Shown piece by piece: positions 1 through 5,225 of a stretch of DNA of 5,225 bases; position 1 is the first letter of the stretch; every line of letters begins with the position of its first letter. A program made the translations under genes and the position numbers. The notes beneath the pieces were generated by a model. It was not told the origin of the DNA. It was given only the letters and a program-made list of their open reading frames with translations, and searched no databases. The stretch comes from JBEINZ01 sp040377825 (GTDB taxonomy: Bacteria; Pseudomonadota; Alphaproteobacteria; Rhizobiales; Ancalomicrobiaceae), in contig JBEINZ010000219.1 of the NCBI GenBank assembly GCA_040377825.1, positions 1-5,225 of the forward strand, read 5' to 3'.

Positions 1-1195
1 TATCTCGGCTGGAAACGAGGTCGGCACGGTAAAATCGCTCCGTCAGTCGCGGAAGATGGTCTGCGGAGATTCCGGGTCCGTAATCGGTGACGGATATGGC
101 GTAAACGCTACCACTTGCGGAAGGAACCGATTCCTCTTGGATGTTCAAGTCGACCTTGCCGCCGGAAGCGCCGTACTTAATGGCGTTTTCAATTAGATTC
201 ACGAAAACCTGCACAAGCTCGTCTCGGTCGCCGCGAACTTGAAGCGGTTGGGGTGGTCGACGTAAGTCCACCACGACCTTGTTCTCTCGTGAGAGCGGTG
301 CCAGGGCTTCGATAACCTGAGCGAGAACTGCTCCAACATCGACGATGGTATCGGGTCGGACATGCGACTTCATTTCAATGCGTGAAAGAGACAAAAGATC
401 GTCAATCAATCGCCGCATGCGCCCAGCCTGCTCCGCCATAATGCCGAGAAACCGCTCACGGGCAACCGGGTCATTACGAGCTGGTCCTTGCAGTGTTTCG
501 ATGAAGCCGGTGAGCGACGCCAGCGGTGTTCTCAATTCATGGCTCGCGTTCGCTACAAAATCCGCACGCATGCGCTCGGATCGACGCTGCTCGGACAAGT
601 CGACCACGACAACCAAAACGAAATGTGGCTTCCGTTCACGCGTCGTTAAATCGCTCGGAAATCGGATCGGCGCGACATGGGCCTCATACCACCGCTCGGC
701 CGGCACCTTTTCACTCCACGCAACGATTTCCGCGCTCCCGCCATCGCTAATTCGCCCGAGCGCTTCGTGAATCGCGGGAACCCTTAGGCGAAATGAAAGT
801 GGATCACCCGGGCGGATTGCGCCGAAGCGTTCCGTAGCCTCCACGTTAACGTAACGAACGATGCCGTCTGCGCTCGTCAGAATGCAAGGGTCCTTTAGCC
901 CATCCGCGACGACCTTCATCCCTGCGTCCGGCCAGGCCGGTGCCCGCCGACCGGTGCGGCGCGGCACAAGCTGCGGCTCCAGGCGCGGCTGGACCGTAAG
1001 CAAGATCACAGCCAAAAGGCCAAGCCCTGATAGGCCTGCGACTTGAAGCGGAACATCATAAACCGTGGCGGCGCCGAAAAGTACTGCCGCCAGCGAGGCG
1101 ATAACCCACTTCAGATCGCCAAGGCGAATACGCGGTGGATTATCCCTGACGCGCTGCACCCTCGGATCAATGTCGTTGCCACCATCTTCAGGCAT
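1..1195 (-). CDS. phoR: PhoR-like PAS-domain sensor histidine kinase, 3' end cut by window edge
   Basis: The reverse strand is open for 398 codons from ATG 1195-1193 and runs off the window at base 1, so the C-terminus is missing. Two hydrophobic segments (about residues 30-46 and 50-68) are separated by only a few residues, giving almost no periplasmic loop. A PAS-like region follows at about 93-200 (around CILTSADGIVRYVN). The kinase core is clear: H-box FVANASHELRTPL with phospho-acceptor His219, N-box NLIENAIKYG (Asn337), G1 box DYGPGI (371-376) and F-box RFYR (387-390). The G2 box should come just after the cut. The start is supported by GGAAG five bases upstream. A second ATG five bases upstream is out of frame. 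Known of the family: the kinase autophosphorylates and passes phosphate to a response regulator, PhoB in phosphate starvation. The PhoR call is inferred from the two close membrane segments plus PAS, and from divergent ppk2. Another PAS kinase of the same layout cannot be excluded. No frameshift was seen. Confidence 0.85.
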   Translation of the reverse strand, partial: MPEDGGNDIDPRVQRVRDNPPRIRLGDLKWVIASLAAVLFGAATVYDVPLQVAGLSGLGLLAVILLTVQPRLEPQLVPRRTGRRAPAWPDAGMKVVADGLKDPCILTSADGIVRYVNVEATERFGAIRPGDPLSFRLRVPAIHEALGRISDGGSAEIVAWSEKVPAERWYEAHVAPIRFPSDLTTRERKPHFVLVVVVDLSEQRRSERMRADFVANASHELRTPLASLTGFIETLQGPARNDPVARERFLGIMAEQAGRMRRLIDDLLSLSRIEMKSHVRPDTIVDVGAVLAQVIEALAPLSRENKVVVDLRRPPQPLQVRGDRDELVQVFVNLIENAIKYGASGGKVDLNIQEESVPSASGSVYAISVTDYGPGISADHLPRLTERFYRADLVSSRD

Positions 1196-1339
1196 GACAT
1201 CTTCCAAAAAATTCGGCCGTAACCGGTAAAGCCTCAATCGCGATCATCAGTTTCCGAGTTCCGATTATGAACGGGCCAGTACTCCTGATAGAGTCTTGCA
1301 CGATAACATCCGGCAAACCACGTCCCCAGAGGAGCTTTT
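1196..1339. promoter_or_regulatory. Divergent intergenic region between phoR-like gene and ppk2
   Basis: This 144-bp gap must contain the 5' ends of both divergent genes. The ppk2 ribosome binding site AGAGGAG is at 1328-1334, five bases before its ATG. The kinase site GGAAG is on the minus strand at 1205-1201. I looked for tandem CTGTCAT-like repeats (Pho box) and found none that was convincing. I also saw no clear sigma70 -35/-10 pair. The promoter function is inferred from gene orientation only. Confidence 0.4.
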
Positions 1340-2236
1340 ATGGGCAACAATTCCAAGGTCAGAAAATCTGGAAATGACGACAGCCGTAAGAAGGACGACA
1401 TTACCGTCAACACGGCGCGGTCACACGATTTTGATCTCGATGACCCAGAGTTGCCGAAATGGGTTTCGGAGAATGCTTTTGCATCTGGCGAGTATCCTCA
1501 TCAGGTACCTTTCGACGATAAAGACTACGCAAAGCTTTTGATTGCGCTTCAGATTGAGCTGGTCAAGCTGCAAACGTGGACCATTAAGGCCGGGCGCCGG
1601 TTGGTCATTGTCTTCGAAGGACGCGACGCCGCCGGAAAAGGCGGGACTATCGGCGCCTTTCGCGAATACATGAGCCCACGGCAGACGAGGATTGTAGCGC
1701 TTCCAAAACCAACCGATATCGAAATCGGACAATGGTACTTCCAGCGCTATGTCCAACATATGCCGACGCGCGGCGAGATCGTGATCTTCGATCGCTCTTG
1801 GTATAACAGGGCCGGGGTTGAGCGGGTCATGGATTTCTGCAGCCTTGAAGAATCCGAACGTTTCTTAAAAGAAGCACCACGCTTCGAAAGCCTTCTCGTC
1901 GATGCTGGCATCGATTTCGTCAAAATCTATATCGATGTCGGCTATGAGATGCAGTTAAAACGTTTTCATGAGCGTCGCCATAATCCACTTAAGGTTTGGA
2001 AGGTTTCGCCGATCGATTATGCCGCCATTTCCCGTTACGACTCTTATACTGAAGCTTTCCTGCGGATGCTAGAAATGACGAGTTCCGCGAACGCGCCCTG
2101 GACGGTTATACTCGGAAATGACAAAAAGCGACTTCATCTCAATGCGATCCGATATGTTCTTACATTGTTTGATTATCCTGAAAAGAAATGCGATGTAATC
2201 GGGAGCATTGATTCGAAAGTTTTAAAGCGACACTAA
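1340..2236 (+). CDS. ppk2: Polyphosphate kinase 2 (PPK2 family, probably class I)
   Basis: This is a 298-residue protein, of normal length for a single-domain PPK2. Family knowledge: cytoplasmic PPK2 class I enzymes transfer phosphate between polyphosphate and nucleoside diphosphates, mostly making ATP or GTP from polyphosphate. Visible motifs are Walker A GRDAAGKGG (94-102, Lys100) after a beta strand VIVFE, then VALPKPT (119-125) and QWYFQRYVQHMP (131-142). The Walker B/lid stretch IFDRSWYNRAGVERVM (149-164) includes Asp151 and Arg152. A C-terminal part with NPLKVWKVSPID (215-226), APWTVI and NAIRYVL completes the fold. About 40 polar, charged residues precede the core. The start is set by AGAGGAG five bases upstream. 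After GGTI the protein reads GAFREY, where I recall KR-containing sequence in typical members. Sampled stretches have 42-58% G+C, lower than kdgK. The gene is divergent from a PhoR-like kinase and 122 bp upstream of a cation transporter. Substrate class is inferred. Confidence 0.93.
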   Translation: MGNNSKVRKSGNDDSRKKDDITVNTARSHDFDLDDPELPKWVSENAFASGEYPHQVPFDDKDYAKLLIALQIELVKLQTWTIKAGRRLVIVFEGRDAAGKGGTIGAFREYMSPRQTRIVALPKPTDIEIGQWYFQRYVQHMPTRGEIVIFDRSWYNRAGVERVMDFCSLEESERFLKEAPRFESLLVDAGIDFVKIYIDVGYEMQLKRFHERRHNPLKVWKVSPIDYAAISRYDSYTEAFLRMLEMTSSANAPWTVILGNDKKRLHLNAIRYVLTLFDYPEKKCDVIGSIDSKVLKRH

Positions 2237-2358
2237 GTCAACTTTTGGCTGGATTGAATGTAAATTGATTTATCGATGACAAATTTGACTTTTCCAATTT
2301 CGAGTCTGGCCTGCTAACGTTACCAACTCGATCATGCCTTTATCAATGAGAGGTTCAA
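2237..2358 (+). other. AT-rich gap between ppk2 and the CDF transporter gene
   Basis: This 122-bp spacer is AT-rich. It holds the ribosome binding site GAGAGG (2348-2353), five bases before the transporter ATG. TTGACT at 2285-2290 resembles a -35 element, but no good -10 sits 16-18 bp downstream. GTCAA (2238-2242) and TTGAC (2285-2289) can pair only weakly across a long loop, so no convincing terminator is seen. Whether the transporter has its own promoter or is read from ppk2 cannot be decided here. Confidence 0.35.
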
Positions 2359-3795
2359 ATGACGGGCCAGCATGTCGGCACGAACACGGGCGAGAAGCTA
2401 CACGCGGCGTTGGTTTCGATTCTTGCGAGCGCGATCCTCGCAATCTCAAAGCTTGCGGCAGGGCTCTTCACAGGATCACTCGGCATCATGTCCGAGGCAA
2501 TCCATAGTCTTCTCGACCTCGCTGCGACAATCATGACATACTTTGCCGTCCGCATTTCAGACAAGCCGGCTGACGCTGAACATCATTACGGGCATACGAA
2601 AATCGAGAGCATCGCGGCACTCGCCGCGACCGGCCTGCTATTTGTGGCCAGCGGCTGGATCATTTATGAAGCGATCCATCGACTCCGATCAGGCAGCGTG
2701 GAGGTCGAGGCTCATCCGATCGCGATCGCCATCATCGTCGCATCGATTGCGATCGACTATTTCCGAGCAAGAGCGCTTCGGAAAGTCGCCAAGGACACCC
2801 GCAGTCAGGCGCTCGAGGCGGACGCCCTCCATTTTTCGTCAGACATGTATAGTTCCATGGTCGTCCTGCTCGGCCTGGGGTTCGTGGCATTTGGATTTCC
2901 CGCCGGAGACGCAATCGCGGCGATGATCGTTTCGGTATTCATCTGCAAGGCGGGCTGGGAACTCGGCAAGCGCACGATCGATACATTGCTTGACACCGCA
3001 CCGGAAGGTGCAGCGAAACGCATTGAGGCTGTTGCGGAAAGCGTGGCGGGCGTCGTCGCAATTGAGCGACTTCGCATCCGACCAGCGGGTAGCATTTTGT
3101 TTGTCGATATTGAGGTTGCGGTGGCTCGAACTCGTTCACTCAAGGACATAGCTGAATTAAAGAACGAGTTGATAGAAAAGATCCGCGCCGAAATGCCCGA
3201 GGCTGAGGTCACGGTTATTGCCCATCCACGGGCACTTGACGATGAGACAGTGCATGATCGCGTCTTAGTTATTGCTCGGAATCTTGGGCTTGCGGTTCAC
3301 CACGTGACTGTTCAGACGGTGATTGGACCTGCAGATCGGCGAACTTTGGCTATTTCGCTTGATTTGGAGGTTGACGGTCGGATGCCTCTCATCGACGCCC
3401 ACCAGATCGCGACCCAACTCGAGGACGCCATCGCAAGCGAACTCGGCGAAGAAGATATTGAGGTTGAAACCCACATCGAGCCCATGATCGAACATCGGCT
3501 GGCCGGTATCGATCTGAGCGGACCCGAGTTGCAAGCGATTGAAGACCTTTTGCAATCGGGCGCACGATCCGTGGGCACGGTGCGGGATGTGCATGATCTT
3601 CGTGCGCGCCGAACCGACGAGGGCACGATCGTGAACTTCCACTGCCGTGTTGATCCGCGAATGACCGTGGAAGACATGCATCAGGCGATTGACGAGGTCG
3701 AGCGTATCGCGCGCGCCGCTCGTGCGGATATACGTCGCGTGATCGGACATGCGGAGCCGATCGGCGTTCCGCATCCCGAACGTTCACGCATCTAA
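2359..3795 (+). CDS. Cation diffusion facilitator (Zn2+/divalent metal exporter) with extended, triplicated C-terminal domain
   Basis: This is a 478-residue inner-membrane protein of the CDF family, which exports divalent metal ions (commonly Zn2+, also Co2+, Cd2+, Fe2+) in exchange for protons. About six membrane segments fall at roughly 14-36, 41-64, 84-107, 119-136, 163-181 and 184-200. The transport-site pairs are visible: TM2 HSLLD (His49, Asp53) and TM5 HFSSD (His158, Asp162). The HxxxD/HxxxD pattern fits zinc-type members. The conserved cytoplasmic loop after TM2 has PADAEHHYGH (70-79). Typical CDF proteins are about 300 residues with one cytoplasmic ferredoxin-like dimerisation domain. 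Here three similar units appear in tandem, about 216-290, 295-376 and 388-468, ending in VIAHP, VETHIEP and VIGHAEP respectively. Units 2 and 3 also share VDGRMPLIDAHQ versus VDPRMTVEDMHQ. The start is supported by GAGAGG at 2348-2353; an upstream ATG at 2346 is out of frame. Metal specificity is inferred. Confidence 0.92.
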   Translation: MTGQHVGTNTGEKLHAALVSILASAILAISKLAAGLFTGSLGIMSEAIHSLLDLAATIMTYFAVRISDKPADAEHHYGHTKIESIAALAATGLLFVASGWIIYEAIHRLRSGSVEVEAHPIAIAIIVASIAIDYFRARALRKVAKDTRSQALEADALHFSSDMYSSMVVLLGLGFVAFGFPAGDAIAAMIVSVFICKAGWELGKRTIDTLLDTAPEGAAKRIEAVAESVAGVVAIERLRIRPAGSILFVDIEVAVARTRSLKDIAELKNELIEKIRAEMPEAEVTVIAHPRALDDETVHDRVLVIARNLGLAVHHVTVQTVIGPADRRTLAISLDLEVDGRMPLIDAHQIATQLEDAIASELGEEDIEVETHIEPMIEHRLAGIDLSGPELQAIEDLLQSGARSVGTVRDVHDLRARRTDEGTIVNFHCRVDPRMTVEDMHQAIDEVERIARAARADIRRVIGHAEPIGVPHPERSRI

Positions 3796-3808
3796 AGCCG
3801 GCCCTAGT

Positions 3809-3832
3809 CGATCGGATGCGCCCCTCCGATCG
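3809..3832. terminator. Stem-loop between convergent genes, possible bidirectional terminator
   Basis: A perfect 8-bp inverted repeat, CGATCGGA (3809-3816) and TCCGATCG (3825-3832), encloses an 8-base loop TGCGCCCC. It lies in the 53-bp gap between the stop codons of the CDF gene (3795) and the kdgK-like gene (3849), the right place to end both transcripts. There is no clear T run on either side, so it does not fit the classical intrinsic form. Termination is inferred from position and the stem. Confidence 0.5.
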
Positions 3833-3848
3833 GGAAATGCTCAAATCA

Positions 3849-4787
3849 TCAACGCGATACGGTCAGTCGAGCTTCGACTTGAGCGCGATTTGGAAGCGGA
3901 TTGACCGCGCCGTAGCCTTCGGTCGAGAGGCCAGCAGCCGCATTTGCGAATACCCCAGCATCGAACGGGTCGCCGGTCTCCAGCCACCGTGTGAGAAATG
4001 CGCCGTCGAATGCGTCGCCAGCTCCCGTCGCATCAATCGCATCGCACGCGATTGGCGGGATGAAGCGCCGCGTCTCGGGCGTGGCGATTAACGCACCGTC
4101 TTTGCCAAGCGTAAGTCCTACGAGCTTGGCACCAAGCGCCAGGTAATAATCAACAATCGCATCAGCGTCGGACAGGCCGGTCAATTGACGCGCATCGTCG
4201 AGACCCGGTCGGACGATATCGCAGAGGGCTGCCGTCGCCTCAATGACGGCGCGCGCACGATGAATAGGCCAAAGTCTCAGACGTAGATTGGTGTCGTAGG
4301 AAACCACTGTACCGGCCTCGCGGGCAAAATGGATGGCGGCAAAGATCGCGTCGCAGGCCGTGGGCGAGATCGCTTGGCTAATCGCCGAAACGTGCAACAC
4401 CCGCGCACGACGAATGAGGTCGACCGGAATATCGCTAGCCTTCATGCGGCTCGCGGCGGACCCGGCGCGTAGGTAAGAGAATGTGTGCCCATCAGGCCCA
4501 TGGGTGACAAAGTAAACTGCGGTATGAGCAGCGGTGTCGGTTAGCACTGATGATGCATCCACACCTTCGGCGGCCCAGGCTTCACGAAAGGCGCTGCCGA
4601 ATGCATCGTCGCCAAGTGCGGTGAAATAGCTCACCCTAGCCCCCAGCCGCGCGGCCGCTATCGCCGTGTTCGACGTATCGCCACCGAGTCCGCCTAACCA
4701 CATCCGACCGTCCGGGGTCTGATTGAACTCAAACATCGGCTCGCCTATCGCGACGATGTCAAACTCCCGATCGATTGGGGGCCGCAT
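3849..4787 (-). CDS. kdgK: PfkB-family sugar kinase, probable 2-keto-3-deoxygluconate kinase
   Basis: This 312-residue cytoplasmic kinase has normal length for the family. KdgK phosphorylates 2-keto-3-deoxygluconate to KDPG, which is then split by KDPG aldolase to pyruvate and glyceraldehyde 3-phosphate (uronate and Entner-Doudoroff routes). Visible features: N-terminal strand with IGEPMFEF (14-21); ribokinase-type signature GGDTSNTAIAAARLG (35-49) followed by TALGDDAFG; FSYLRAGSAAS (103-113), a substrate-lid motif resembling KDG kinases; DTNLRLRLW (165-173), close to the DxNxRxxLW typical of KDG kinases; and the PfkB signature DATGAGDAF (252-260) with catalytic base Asp258. The ATG at 4787-4785 is preceded by GGAG seven bases upstream (minus strand, 4798-4795). 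An ATG at 4794-4792 is out of frame. Sampled G+C reaches about 68%, higher than ppk2. No uronate or KDPG aldolase gene is adjacent in view. Fructokinase or another PfkB specificity is the main alternative. Confidence 0.87.
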   Translation of the reverse strand: MRPPIDREFDIVAIGEPMFEFNQTPDGRMWLGGLGGDTSNTAIAAARLGARVSYFTALGDDAFGSAFREAWAAEGVDASSVLTDTAAHTAVYFVTHGPDGHTFSYLRAGSAASRMKASDIPVDLIRRARVLHVSAISQAISPTACDAIFAAIHFAREAGTVVSYDTNLRLRLWPIHRARAVIEATAALCDIVRPGLDDARQLTGLSDADAIVDYYLALGAKLVGLTLGKDGALIATPETRRFIPPIACDAIDATGAGDAFDGAFLTRWLETGDPFDAGVFANAAAGLSTEGYGAVNPLPNRAQVEARLTVSR

Positions 4788-4850
4788 AAAACATCTCCGA
4801 TCGAACCGCCATACTGCGCGTCGCTATGCGCTAGCTGGCTTTCATAGCCC

Positions 4851-4878
4851 AAAAAACCTCGATGAACATTGCAGTTCC
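4851..4878 (-). promoter_or_regulatory. Possible EcfG-type (general stress sigma) promoter upstream of the kdgK-like gene
   Basis: On the minus strand GGAAC (4878-4874) is followed after 15 bases by GGTTTTTT (4858-4851). The alphaproteobacterial general stress sigma factor recognises roughly GGAAC, 16-17 bases, CGTT. The -35 match is exact; the -10 has GGTT at a spacing one base short, though the T run also satisfies the looser GGAAC-N18/19-TT form. It would give a leader of about 55-60 bases before the ATG. This is a single match and may be chance. Confidence 0.25.
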
Positions 4879-5054
4879 ACCGATCCGGTTAGTCCGGGAA
4901 AACGGCGACGGAAGACACGACACCAAGCAAAAGCTAAAGCCGTTCTTGTGTGCGGCAGACGTACTTTGCGCAAAGCCAACATCAAATAAATGCAATCAGT
5001 CAAATTCATGCGTGACTCAAAATAGATTCGTCTGCATATCGTCTTGCTGGGCAG

Positions 5055-5071
5055 CTAAACTTTCAGTTTAG
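5055..5071. repeat. Perfect 7-bp inverted repeat, hairpin or operator candidate
   Basis: CTAAACT (5055-5061) and AGTTTAG (5065-5071) are perfect inverted arms around a 3-base centre TTC. The element is in AT-rich non-coding DNA about 130 bp upstream of the possible start at 5202. No T run follows, so a terminator is less likely than an operator half-site pair, but AT-rich sequence can give such repeats by chance. No known regulator box matches. Confidence 0.4.
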
Positions 5072-5201
5072 ATTGCGTAGAAAATGAAATCTTATTGTTT
5101 CTCAACCAGGGCAATATAAATCATCCGTTAATAATATGAACTAAGTAATTATATCCACAATTGTATGTTCGTCTTGCGGCAGGCTCATTCAAGGACTAAA
5201 G

Positions 5202-5225
5202 ATGCAGTTGTTGAAAGAGCGTACA
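5202..5225 (+). CDS. Possible start of a further gene, cut by right window edge
   Basis: ATG at 5202-5204 is preceded by AAGGA (5191-5195) with six bases between, a good ribosome binding site. Only eight codons are visible, reading MQLLKERT with no stop. It would be divergent from the kdgK-like gene and use the AT-rich upstream region as its promoter area. The product cannot be guessed, and the frame might close soon after the edge. Confidence 0.4.

Larger units (their letters stand above)
4788..5201. other. Non-coding region, AT-rich on its right half
   Basis: This 414-bp stretch has no gene I can support. Two overlapping plus-strand ORFs (4723-4989, 4862-5071) lack a ribosome binding site and recognisable content. 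From about 4980 rightwards the sequence turns AT-rich: 5101-5160 has 18 G+C in 60 bases. It contains an inverted repeat at 5055-5071, AGTCA/TGACT arms at 4998-5002 and 5013-5017, and the palindrome ACAATTGT at 5157-5164. TTGTTT (5095-5100) and TATAAA (5115-5120) resemble promoter boxes, but with only 14 bases between them. It most likely holds the divergent promoters of kdgK and the right-hand gene. Confidence 0.4.

Noticed and set aside
345..1046. Plus-strand ORFs at 345-770, 526-750 and 861-1046
   Set aside because: They lie opposite the histidine kinase gene, whose reverse-strand translation has all the expected kinase motifs; they have no recognisable content.
1235..1262. GGAAC on the minus strand at 1262-1258 as an EcfG promoter for the kinase gene
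   Set aside because: The downstream sequence at the right spacing is CGAT rather than CGTT, so only half the promoter matches.
1296..1541. ORF 1296-1541 starting upstream of ppk2
   Set aside because: It is out of frame with ppk2, lacks a ribosome binding site, and overlaps the confident PPK2 reading frame.
2238..2290. GTCAA/TTGAC pair as a ppk2 terminator
   Set aside because: The arms are short and imperfect with a loop of more than 40 bases; no stable hairpin is expected.
2714..2757. Dense GCGATCG/CATCG repeats inside the CDF gene
   Set aside because: They encode the Ile/Ala-rich TM4 segment and follow from repeated Ile-Ala codons, not from a separate repeat element.
3265..3844. Long minus-strand ORFs opposite the 3' half of the CDF gene (up to 169 residues)
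   Set aside because: They overlap a clearly coding plus strand and look like arginine/serine-rich shadow translations without family features.
4723..5071. Plus-strand ORFs 4723-4989 and 4862-5071
   Set aside because: The first overlaps the kdgK start in antisense; the second has no ribosome binding site and no recognisable motif.

Overview
The window looks like a chromosomal segment from an alphaproteobacterium, probably of the Rhizobiales/Hyphomicrobiales type. This rests on the style of the proteins (a PhoR-like kinase with a very short extracytoplasmic loop, a class I-like PPK2, a KdgK-type sugar kinase) and on a GC content near 58-68% in sampled parts of the genes. No marker gene fixes the genus. 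There is no rRNA, tRNA, CRISPR array or transposase that I can see.

Layout from left to right. Positions 1-1195 on the minus strand hold the N-terminal 398 residues of a membrane-bound PAS/histidine kinase (PhoR-like); its 3' end lies beyond the left edge. A 144-bp divergent intergenic region follows. On the plus strand come a polyphosphate kinase 2 gene (1340-2236) and, 122 bp later, a cation diffusion facilitator gene (2359-3795). The second encodes an unusually long protein with what appear to be three consecutive cytoplasmic dimerisation-type domains. It converges on a PfkB-family 2-keto-3-deoxygluconate kinase gene on the minus strand (3849-4787), and a perfect 8-bp stem-loop sits between the two stop codons. 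The last 438 bp has only the first eight codons of a possible new plus-strand gene at the right edge. Its right half is markedly AT-rich (18 G+C in the 60 bases 5101-5160) and carries short inverted repeats.

How the genes may work together: a phosphate-type sensor kinase divergent from a polyphosphate kinase suggests a phosphate/polyphosphate locus. The pst-phoU-phoB genes commonly found after phoR in alphaproteobacteria could lie just off the left edge, but this is inference. The cation exporter next to ppk2 may be linked through metal-polyphosphate chemistry or may be coincidental. The sugar kinase belongs to Entner-Doudoroff or uronate catabolism and shows no functional tie to the others.

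No obviously new multi-gene system is visible. The points most worth a second look are the triple C-terminal domain of the cation transporter, the phoR/ppk2 divergent pairing, and the AT-rich regulatory-looking right end.
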